A stretch of 61,580 nt of DNA, from the NCBI GenBank assembly GCA_001801685.1, contig MGYJ01000057.1, positions 1-61,580 of the forward strand, in the 5' to 3' direction. Shown piece by piece: positions 7,256 through 17,500 of this stretch. Below the pieces are notes generated by a model that worked only from the letters and a program-made list of their open reading frames with translations, had not been told where the DNA came from and made no database searches. The DNA is from Gammaproteobacteria bacterium RIFCSPHIGHO2_12_FULL_63_22 (GTDB lineage Bacteria > Pseudomonadota > Gammaproteobacteria > Xanthomonadales > Xanthomonadaceae). Positions within the stretch are counted from its first letter, which is position 1; each line of letters starts with the position of its first letter. A program made the translations under genes and the position numbers.

Positions 7256-7608
7256 TGAACCGACGCGACTTCCTGGAGGTCGTGGCTGCGGCGTTCGCCG
7301 CACGCTCCGTGCCGGCGGTCCCGTCGTGGCTCGAAGGTGAGGAGGGCGAGTTCGTTTCCATCGACGCAATGCGCAGAGCCGCGCAGATCCTCAAAAACAA
7401 AAAATCGCCACTTCAGTACACCGTCTTCATGCACCCCGGCGCAGAAGCGGATCTACTGGCTGCGCTCACGCCGCGCGAAGCGTGGACACTAGCCTATCGA
7501 CAGGCTAGGTTGGGTCTGAAGCGATATGCGAAGAAGATCATGGCGAGTGGAGAGATTGGCAGCTACAGCAACGTCAGGTTCATCAAGTCGGAAAGGATTG
7601 CAGCATGA
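7255..7608 (+). CDS. Hypothetical protein with Tat-like N-terminus
   Basis: A 117-residue protein starting MNRRDFLEVVAAAFAARS, which looks like a twin-arginine signal (RRDFL followed by an Ala-rich hydrophobic stretch and a Pro/Val region). The C-terminal part has YTVFMHPGAEADLLAAL and GEIGSYSNVRFIKS. The latter loosely resembles the GEIG-x-x-x-x-V-R-F ending of N4-gp56-type capsid proteins, but the protein is too short to be one and this may be chance. The ATG at 7255 was chosen because it couples to the previous stop. Confidence 0.65.
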   Translation: MNRRDFLEVVAAAFAARSVPAVPSWLEGEEGEFVSIDAMRRAAQILKNKKSPLQYTVFMHPGAEADLLAALTPREAWTLAYRQARLGLKRYAKKIMASGEIGSYSNVRFIKSERIAA

Positions 7609-7796
7609 AGACCTTCGAGCAGTGGTGGACAAGCTTGCCGCGCACCCAAAAGCCGTTCGGCACCGCCTACGAGATCGTCGCCAAGAAGTCCTGGAATGCT
7701 GCTCTGGGAGAGGCCGCTAAATCAGCGATGGACGCTGAACCGCAATCAGGTCTACACGGCGAATTCAAGTCCATGCAGGTGAAAATAGACCGATGA
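7605..7796 (+). CDS. Small hypothetical protein
   Basis: A 63-residue protein beginning MKTFEQWWTSLPRTQKPF. Its start overlaps the previous stop (ATGA) and its stop overlaps the next start. The opening resembles small phage proteins that start with an F-x-x-WW helix, but no function is known. It has no signal or membrane segment. Confidence 0.65.
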   Translation: MKTFEQWWTSLPRTQKPFGTAYEIVAKKSWNAALGEAAKSAMDAEPQSGLHGEFKSMQVKIDR

Positions 7797-7861
7797 CCAT
7801 CGGCCTCGCCATCGGCGGTCTGCTCTTCCTCGCCTGCGCGATCGCGGGACCCCTGCTGTGA
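7793..7861 (+). CDS. Very small membrane peptide
   Basis: A 22-residue reading frame, MTIGLAIGGLLFLACAIAGP ending in two Leu, that is essentially one membrane helix. The start overlaps the previous stop (ATGA) and its stop overlaps the following GTG, the same coupling pattern as its neighbours, which argues it is translated. Function unknown. Confidence 0.5.
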   Translation: MTIGLAIGGLLFLACAIAGPLL

Positions 7862-8379
7862 GTAGTCCGCAAGTTCAAGAAATCCAGAGGCGCAGCAACG
7901 CGAAACGCTATGCCGCAAACCCTGACAAGTTCAAGGCGCGCTCAAAAGCATGGTACGACGCCAATAGAGAGCGGGCTGCCGATTACCACAAGGCCTACAG
8001 AGCAAGGAAGCGTGAGGAGAGGCGCGCGTACTTCAGGGCCTACTACGAGCGGAATGCCGAGTGCCTGAAAGCGCGTGCCCGCCAGCTAGGTCCGATATGG
8101 GCTGCGAAAAACGTCGCCAAGGTTCGTGCACGGGCAATGCGCAGGATCGCAGCGGCGCGACGCGCCACCCCACCTTGGGCAGATCACGATGCCATCAATG
8201 CAATCTACTCCGGGTGCGTCGAGATAGAACGCGAGACCGGAATCAGTCACCACGTTGACCATATCGTTCCGTTGCAGGGAAAGACCGTCTGCGGTCTGCA
8301 TGTGGCAGCGAACCTGCAAATCATGCCTGGGGCAGAAAACCAGTCAAAGGGCGCTCGATACTGGCCGGACATGCCGTAG
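7858..8379 (+). CDS. HNH endonuclease
   Basis: A 173-residue protein with GTG start. A long Lys/Arg-rich helical N-terminus (residues 1-110) is followed by HHVDHIVPLQGKTVCGLHVA and NLQIMPGAENQSKG, the DHI-VPL...GLHV-x-x-NLQ form of the HNH motif seen in phage homing-type endonucleases. The first motif His and the following Asn are present. It is probably a free-standing nuclease, or a packaging-associated HNH, although it lies far from terminase in this map. Confidence 0.82.
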   Translation: MSSPQVQEIQRRSNAKRYAANPDKFKARSKAWYDANRERAADYHKAYRARKREERRAYFRAYYERNAECLKARARQLGPIWAAKNVAKVRARAMRRIAAARRATPPWADHDAINAIYSGCVEIERETGISHHVDHIVPLQGKTVCGLHVAANLQIMPGAENQSKGARYWPDMP

Positions 8380-8531
8380 TGGACTACCCGTTCCTAGTCG
8401 GTTTCATCGTGCTCGGCATCGTTTGGCTAATAGGCTCCAGCGTTGAGCGCCTCCACAAATTTGCACGGCCAGCAGCAGTCTTAGCGACAATCGCTCTTAT
8501 TGCAGAGATGCTCTGGCTCGTTCTTCGGTAA
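8379..8531 (+). CDS. Small two-helix membrane protein
   Basis: A 50-residue protein, GTG start, last rightward gene before the convergence point. Two hydrophobic segments (FLVGFIVLGIVWLIG and AVLATIALIAEMLWLVL) are separated by a charged loop with SSVERLHKFARP. It overlaps the 3' end of the opposing giant gene by 35 bases, so no dedicated terminator separates the two operons. Function unknown. Confidence 0.6.
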   Translation: MDYPFLVGFIVLGIVWLIGSSVERLHKFARPAAVLATIALIAEMLWLVLR

Positions 8532-11500
8532 GTTGCGCGATCCTATTGCGGGTCGCATACAGCATGTCCAGGCGCTCGCGCTTGGATTCCGCATCTCCGG
8601 AACGGTACTGCACCATCTTGATCTGCCGGTTGACATTCTGCAACTGCGTCTCGGCGCGGGTATAGAGGCGGTACAGGCGGATTTTGTCGCCCCTGTCCTC
8701 CAGAAGCTTCTTGGCCTCCTCGGTGGCACCGACCTTCTGCAACTCCTTCAGGTCCGCCATCGCCTGCTGCACTTCTTTCATCTGTTCGTAGAGGCGCGTC
8801 ACGTATTTCGACTGGTACGCTGGCATGTCCTTCACGAAGTCACCCACCACCAGCATCTCATCCACGCGCCACGCCGGCTTGCCAGGTAGGTCCATCGCTG
8901 GACGCAGAGCAAGGTCAGCCGTCGAGACGATGTGCGAGCCCAACCAACCGAAGTAGCCGCTGACCAGGTGGTCTATCTGCACCGGGGACACGAAGCCGTT
9001 CTTGCCAAGAAGTTGCGCGGTGGCGGACGTTTGCGGTCCCGACCTGCGTTCCTTCGACACGCGCTCCATGCCGATGCCCTCGATGGGGCGGTCGGTGAAA
9101 CTGTCTCGGTTGGCGTACAACTCGATCAGCGGCATGGCGAGCTGCGGTACTGGGTTCATGGAAAGCTGTTGGCTCACGATGCTAAAGACCCGATGTGCAA
9201 ACTGCTTGCCGGTGAGGTCGTCGGACACCATCGCCTCGAGTCCGCGTTCTGCGATGGTAGCGATGGCGCCAATCTCGAATGGCTTCGGAATGCGGAAAGC
9301 CTTGTCTCCAATCTTGAACCACCAGAATGTCTCGCGGTCCCAATCTTCGCGCCGCTTCCAGTCGTCGTCGTCACGGTAGGCGAGAAAAAGAGCGAGGGAA
9401 GCCAACGTGGCTCCACCGACTACGATACCGAACCGGCGTGGATCTTCTGCGGCACCGCGGCCGAGCTTGTAGAGCCCCTGAAGCCTGGCGTTGAAGAACG
9501 GTACGGTCTGCGACAGGAACCGAATCGCCGCCCACGTCCCCTGCATGGAGAAGTCCATGGTGTCGCGGGCGGCGAAGCTCGCCTCCAGATGAGTCTTTCC
9601 ATCTGCACGCAGCTTCTTGTAGAGGGCGGCGCGGTTCACGTTCTCAGCCCGATCCCCGACGCGCTGCCACCAGTCCCACGCCTGCTGCATGGCGTCCTTG
9701 ACCCTTTCCGGGGTCGTCAGGATGGTCTGGTCGTCAACCCCAGACGCGATCAGGCGCTTGACGTGCTCTGCCCTATCACCGTCAAGAATTGTCCCGAAGC
9801 GCATGACACCACCACCAGCCATGATCGAGGCGTATTCCGGAGTGTTGCTTTTCGTGGACTTCCAACCAGTCAGCACGTTGTCGAGGACGTTGTAGCTTGC
9901 CGGGTTCGCCCCGATCATTTGCAGAGAGTCTCGGATCACGTTGCGGATCCTGAAGGTCGGCGAAACGGTGACGCCCATCGTCAGCCATTTCTTGAACTTC
10001 TGCATGACCTTCATACCGACGCCTTGGAACCCGGTGAAGCCGATCCCCTTGATCGCGTCTAGCAGGAAGGGATCTTCCACCATGAACCAACGCTGCGTCC
10101 CCCGGTCGGTGAACGACACCACGGCATCCTTCAAACCAGACGCCTTCGACATCTGGCGCACTGTAGCCTCTTCGCCCTCGACCACTGCGCCGACGCGCTG
10201 CGCCGCGAGAATAGATTCCTTAGCTGCCTGATTCTTCAGGCTTGCATCGAGCAGGTGCGACCAGTTCTTGAGTATGTTCTCCATTGGATCGCCGAGGGCT
10301 TGCTCGCCACCCTTGAGCACCTTGAAGGCGTACTGGTTGACGAGCCCCTTGGATGGCATCGGCCCCTTGATCTGGTCAGCGTCTTCCATCAAGCGATAGA
10401 ACGGGACGTAGAAGTCATTCTCCCACACTGCGCGGTCAGCGCCGTCGATGAGACCAGCTCTTTCGGCGATGTCGAGCACGGCCTTGTTATAGCGGTCCAG
10501 CTCGGCGCGGACTCTCGCATATTCCTGTGACCGCGACGTTCCATCCAGCATCGTGCCGTGGCTCAAATCTTTTAGTCGTTTCACGTCCTGCGCGGTGAAA
10601 TTGTGCTCCCGGCCTTCGGCGAGAAGACGTTCAGCCCGATTGCCGATCACCCAAGCTAGGAACCGGTCGTGCTCGCCACCAAGCTTCGACATGATGCCGA
10701 GGAACCCACCCTTCTCGAAATTCACGTCCACGGCACCGTCCTGGTCAAGGTAAACCGTACCGTAGTTCAGGAGCCCGTCGAGGGCGTTGTCCGCGCCACG
10801 GGTCATGCGCGCGAGTATATAGGCGTGGTAGTCGTATTCCTTGATGGGATCGAACTGGTCAACCACACCTTGCTTCAAGCGTTTCTGCCAGTCCGTGGAC
10901 CAGTCTTTGACCCTGGCCTTGAGAGTCGGTGGGGTGAACCAGACGCCTGCCTTGCGCAGCGCCTCTTGCGTGTCCATCGGTTGCTGGTCAATCCATGCGG
11001 CGCGATGAAACGCCGGCGGAGGTACGGCGTTATCTTCAGCCTGCGCCAACTCGACATCTTGGTCGACAGCCGACAGCCAGCCAGAATCGTTCTTTGCTTC
11101 CTCGATCAGTTGAAAACTGGCGTCGAACAAATCCTCGAGCGCGCTTCGCGTATTCGCGTTGGCATCGACAATGCCGAGGATGCGGCTGATGATGTCGATG
11201 AAACTCTTCCAAGCCGTACCCTTGTTCTCGACCTTTACGTCTCGCAGGATCTTCTGGAAGACCGGGTGGGTCAAACCCCACGCGACAAACTCGTCAATGT
11301 TGCTGGTCGCCGCGCGGATGATGTTCCTCTCGAAGCCTTCGTCCGGATGCGAGGCCAGCGCGCGCGACACTTCCTGCCGCAGTTCTTCCAGGCGAGCCAC
11401 AGCCGCGTTCTTGGGGTGGGCCCGGATGAACCCCATGGTCCCGGCATGAATGCCCTCGTGCAAGATCGTGGTCTCGGTAAGACCGGTGTCTGAACGCAGG

Positions 11501-14500
11501 AAGATGCGCCGCGAGTCTTTGTGCTGTGCGCTCAAAACCGTCGCGCCGTGCGAATACTTCAGGCTGCCGGGAAACGGGTCGACGTAGTAGGTGCCTGGCG
11601 TGATGATTCGAACGCGCACATCCTCGACCAACGGCAGGATGCGCTTCGCCAACTCCCGGTAAACCCGGTTCTCGCTGTTTTCGGCAATCCACGCGACAGG
11701 TTCCTTGGCGGTGCCGTTGTCGGTGACAACGAGGGTTGGAGTCACTGCCTTGACCGATGGCGCGATAGAAGAAATCATCAAGGCCATGGACCGGCCAAGA
11801 AAGTCCCTGCGGCCGACATCCGTGCCTTGGCGATTGAAGCGGATGTCGGGGTTCTGGGCGTCGAACGTGCCGCGGTTGCCGATGGCTGACTTGACCTGAT
11901 CCTGCTCGAGGACAACGTAGTGCGTCACCGGCCCAGCTGAACCGACCGAATCTGTGTAGTCAACGATCAGACCGTCGTACCCATTGTTTACAAGATTGAT
12001 CTTCAGGTCGAGCATTTGTTGCGCGTTCGGCATTTCGTTTTCCCAATTCCTCGGCTGACGTCCAGTCAGCTTCTCATAGACATCTGACCAGGTTCCGTTG
12101 TAGCCAGCATTGAACGGGTTCTCGATCTTCAAATACACCGGATAGATGGAAGACGCGCCATCTTCAGGAGTGTGGTTCGCGTAATCTTCGGCATCGGTTG
12201 AATCGCTAGTAAAATAGATGCCGCGACCGAGAAGGCCGCTGGTCGATGTCTTAAATTTGTCGAAGTCGCCTTTCGCAGTGCCGTGGTATACGACGCGCGG
12301 TTGACCGTTCTCGTCGACCACCTTCGAATCGCCAAACCAGCGCTGGAATGCCTCGCTCGCGGTCTGGTCGCGCCCGAACGCCGGGACAGCCTGACCAGTT
12401 GTCTCCGCCTGCTGGCCCTCGACGAAGGCGCGAGCCGGCTCGATGAAGTTGGAGATGATGTCGACTTCCGATAGGTCGATGGAAACGCCAAGATCGCGCA
12501 GGAACTGGCGGATCGCAGCGATGAGGCGCTGCACGAAGCTCGAGCGCGGCATGGACTGGGCGAGCTCGGCGAGGACCTCCTCGGCGGCCGTCCGGCGCTG
12601 TTCGATGTCGTTGACGTCGAGGCCGTAATCACGAGCCTTTGCTTCGACGCGGCCCTTCAGAGACTTGGCGACATCGTCGAGGATGGGATCTAGGGCTTCC
12701 CCGAACGTCCCACGCAGCCCGTAGTGCCCGAGGGCCTCATGGAAGATCGCGCGCTGCACCGCCCACGGGGAAGAGAGTTGGTCAGCGAAGAGATGCACCC
12801 GGCCGTGAAGGATGGTCGCGTCGACTCCCCCCGTTGCGCCGGCTGTAGCCCGCTTCTCGTTCTCCGCGCGGATCGCCTGCGGGACGCTGGGCGCGTCGAT
12901 GGAGTCGTGGACGACGATGTCAGGGGCGTTGCCCCAGTTCCTGATGAGGGGTGCTACGACCTTCCGGACTGCGTCAGTACCGAGGCCGCGGCCTTGCGCC
13001 GGGCCCCTGAAGGCTAATGCTTGACCGCCACCTTCGCTTCCAGCGTCGCCTGGTCCTTCCGGGCCTTCGCCGACAGGGGCTTGCCCTTCGCCCGCTCCAG
13101 GGCCACGTCCGCCCGGGCGCGCATCGTCTCGAGCTGCCTTCGCGTTACGGTAATTTTCGAGGGTGAGGATGCCATTTTCGTCGCCGTCTTCGTCGTTGAT
13201 GAACTCGGCCCCCATCTTCTCCCAGAAGCCACGGGCCTTTGGTAGGACCGAGACCGCCGTCAGCGGGATGCCATCGTTGTGTGAAAGGATACCACGAACG
13301 ACCTCCTCGGCGATGCCCTGGCCTCGAAGGTTGGTGTGGGTCTTGATGTAGAGCAACTGCCTGACGTTGCCGTACCTGTTTTTGTTGCCGTCCCACAACA
13401 GAATGACGATGCCGAGGGACCTGTCTCCTCTGGCGATCGTGTACTGGTAGGCGTCACCGCCAGGGAAATACATGCCGACTTTGGTCGGCTCGGTGATCTG
13501 AACGCGCTCGAAAGCGAGAAGCGGTTTGCCGCCTTCGTCGGTGGTGTAGGTAGGTGCGCGGTGGAACGCAGGCGCCTCCGAAGGTTTGTCGACAATGAGC
13601 ATGCGGATCGCAACACCGGTGGTCTTGACCTCACGCTTGTCGGTAAAGGCGCCCTCGAGCTTCTCCGACGTGCCGCCGACCTGGTCGAACCACTCACGGA
13701 AGGCGCGGCTCTTCGCGTCATCGCGGAAGAAGATACCCTCGCCGGTGATCGCCACCAGCTTACCGCCAGGCTTCAGCATGCCGTAGGCGCGCTGGACGTG
13801 CTCGGCATCCATGCCGTTCGAGAACGGCGGGTTCATAATGACCCGGTCGTACTGCTCCTCGGGCTGGAAGTCCATGAAGTCGTTGCCGACCAAGGGGTAA
13901 TTCTTCGCTTCGAGTATTTCGCGCAGGGTGGCGGATTGCTCGACAGTGTCGATCTCGGCGGCGGGCTCCGCGGCGCGCACGGCGTCGGCGAGGTTGCCTT
14001 TCCCGGCTGAAGGCTCCAGCACGCTCATGCCGGGCTGCAGCTCGAGTGCCTCGGCCATGCGCTGGGCGAGATCCACAGGCGTCGGGAAGAAGTCGATGCC
14101 GATACCGCCTTGCCCGGCAAGATTGCGCTCGAGCTCCTTCACCTTGTCGGCCTTCGGCTGCGCGCCCTTGTACTGGACAAATTCGCGCAGTGCGGCGCGC
14201 AGGGACGGTAGGTCTGGGATGTTTGCAGCCTCGAGGCGCTTCACGGTCGCTATGCGGCTCTCCCAGTACCAGGGCGCCGCGTTGTCGTAGCTGTTCTGGG
14301 TGTTGCCACCCTTCTCCAGCGTGGCCTCGACGACAGAACGTGGAATGGTGATCCACTTGTCGGGATCGTTCGTCGTCTCGGCGAGCCGCTTCAGCTGCCC
14401 GGAGAGCATCGTGGTCGCGGGCTTACCCTTCAGTTTGTTGATCGCGTGGAACAGCTGCTCATGGCGCGCGTCGAATGACCACGGCGACTTCGTAAGCTCG

Positions 14501-17500
14501 GCGATGTCGTCGACCTCGACCGCCCGGTCCTTGTGCCTCTCGAAGTCTATCGACGACAGGTACTGCTTCCGGAGGCGATCGTTCTTGGCCTGCGTCGCCA
14601 GCTGACCGAGGGTCTCGACCTGGGCCTTGGTCCGGATGCCGTCCAGGTGCGTCGCCGTGCCATCCTCGATCGCGTTGGACAGATTGCGCAGCGTCTTGGC
14701 CATGGCGATGTTGGCGCGGGCGTCGGCATCTGCGGAGGCAGCCTGGCGCGCGCGTTTCGCGGTGTTGGCGAGCCGGTCCCTGCCCATGGACTCATTCGCG
14801 GCCTCTTCCATCTTGTCGGCCATGGCGGCGAGCCGCTCTGCCGCGGAGTTCTTCTTCTCATCGCGGCGGTCAGTCCGGCGCTCGACTACGGCTTCCTGCA
14901 CGGCCTGGGTATCGCCCTCGGTGGCGAGCTTCTGGAATGCGTCGGCCGCCTCGCGGGTCTTGAATTGGAACCCTGGCACAGCTCCGTCCTTGGCGTAGGA
15001 TGAGAAGTACCCGCCCAATTTCTTCGCGGCAGTGTTCAGCCGGTTGTAGTCATCTCGCTCGACGCGCTTCTCCAGCTGCACGACGAAGAGGTCATGCCCC
15101 TTCTGGGTATGCTTGGTTTCGACAACCTTGGCGCCGACCTTCTCACCGGCGGCCTGCACGGTGGCCTTGGCTTCCTGCTGCTGCACGCGGCGCGCGCGAC
15201 CGGATTTGGCGAGCAGTTCGTCATAACGGGCCATCTGCTCAGGCGTGAGGTCCTTCGTGCCTTTGACGCGGGACACCAGGTCGAAGTCATCCAGCGTCTG
15301 CGGGTTCTTGAAGCCCTCGATGCGCTTCGCGCGCTCGTCGCGCATCTCCTTCACGCGGTCGGCGTAGGCAGCAAGGTCCGCTTCGGTGGTCGACGCGACC
15401 ATCTTGCGGATTGCGTCCTCCATCGCGTTCGGGGTGGTGAGCATGTAGCTTACGCCCCTACCAAGAGTGAAGTCCTGCAGAACGTCGGTGTAGGCCATAC
15501 TGACCAAGCGGTCCTTCTTGGTCTGGCCCATGCGCTGCCCGACACGCTTCTCTAGCTGGTCTTTGGTCAGCTTCGACAGTTCGGCGGTGATCTGCTCTTT
15601 GTTCTCGACCGCCCGTTCGTAGGCGGCTTGAAACTCGTCGACCTGCAGGTTGCCATCGCGCGCGCGATCCATTGTCGCGTCGTGCTCGGCGAGTTTTCCT
15701 TCTGGCACGGAGGCTGGAAGTACCGGCGTTTTCTTCTCGGCGGCAGGCTTCGGCGCCACCGCTTCCTTCATCGCGTTCGCGGCTTGGATCATGGCGTCGG
15801 CGGCAGCCACAATCGGATCAGGTTGCGCGGCGGGGATATTCGGCAGAGGGCTCCCCTCTTTGCGGCTGGCACGGTCGCCAACCTGATTTACAACGTCCGG
15901 CTGCGCGAACAACCCCCCACCGGTCTCCGGCGGCGGGGCCTCGCGCTTCTGAGCCGTCGCGGCAACAGTCTCCGTCCCGAACAACCCACCCTGCTGCGTC
16001 GGCTGCGCCTGCAGTTCTTTCGGCGGTGCGGCGCCCTCCGGAGACGTCAGGACGGCGGTGTCTCTGTCCCGAACTGCGGCGGTCTGCTCTTCGACGTTTC
16101 CAGTGGCGGCTTGGGATTCCTTCGCCTTCAAGTCATCCTTGGATGGCGCTGCCAGCTCGAGCGCTGGGCGCTGATCCACGTCCTTGACCCGCTGCTGCTC
16201 CCAAGATGCAATCTCTCGGTTCATCCTGGCGACGTCGTCCGTCAGGTGCTCGACGATGCGCTGCCGATTGGAGAAATACTCTTTCCAGGTGTCGAAGCGG
16301 TTGTCGTGCTTCTCGATCGTGAGGCCTGCCTTCTGCCGCACCTTTTCGTTTTCGATTTCCTTTTTGTCTCGCGCAATAGAGGTATCGGTCTCGGCGATTC
16401 GCTTGCGCAGGTCGTCGATACGGGCGCTCACAGCCGCGTTGATTTTCTCCGGGTCTCCTTCGGAGCGGCCACGCTCGATCTCCGCCGCAGATTCTTTGCG
16501 GAAGGCGTCGACGTCTCCGGCGATGTAGCGCCCTTTGGCTGAGTCGAAGTCTTCCATCTTCCCGTTCGGAGAGATGATCTTCGATGGTTTCCCGTTGGCA
16601 TCGGTGGCCACCACGATCTGCGGATTGGCCTGCTCGTTCTTGGATCGGAACTGCTTGAACGCTCGAAGCGGATCGCCGCCGTGAGGCACATTGATAGTTC
16701 CGGTTTCACGCTCTCCGCTCTCCCATGTAGAGGCGAAGACATACAGGGTATCTGGCTGCAGCTTGCCGGCGTCGAGGCCCATAGTACGCAACGGGCCAAC
16801 GTCCGTGCCAGCACGACGTTCCGGGATAGTGGGTAGTTGAGTACCCTCTGTGGGGCGCGGCGTGGTGGCGGTGGACTTACCCTCCAATTCTCGCTTTGGA
16901 GGTAAAGAGGGCGCTACTTCGTCGTCTTCGCCCGGCTGGCGCTCTCGCGGTCCCACTTCTTCCGCAAGAGTTTGCGCGCGAACTTCTTCACCGCTGGCGA
17001 CTTGTCCTTCAGATGGGCGAAGCCCTGGAATTTGGTCGAGTTCGGCATTCTTTTCGTCCTCCGTCATTGTACTCCAGGCGTCATGGCCTGTTGGGGCTGT
17101 GTCCACCACCGCCTGCACGTCAGCGGCTTCCTGCGGGGTGATCTCTGGTGCCGCTTCCACGCCAGCCGTATCGTCCTCGGCAAGGCGCACCATGAACTTC
17201 ACGACTTCCTTCTGCTTGCGGGTCAGGCCCTCCCCGGTAAGCGCAGCCTGGACCGCGTTCCGGTAGAACTGCTCGTTTTCCTGAACAGGGCGGTCAGCCC
17301 ACCACTCGGCCTTGGGAATCCATTTCGTGCGACTGAGTTTCTCGTCGCCCGCGAGCTCGCTGCCGACCTTGGTTTTCTGGCGGATCAGGTGCCCGCCGCG
17401 CTCCGCCCAGCCGGCGCTGTCGGCAAGCCCGGGAAGGGCCTCGCGGACGGCAGGGGTCTTGAGTTTGTCTGCAAGCTCCTGGTCAGCCGCCTTGAGCGCG

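Noticed and set aside
7255-7608. Possible remnant of an N4-gp56-type capsid protein
   Set aside because: Only the short GEIGSYSNVRF stretch is similar; the rest and the Tat-like start do not fit, and an intact capsid gene exists elsewhere.
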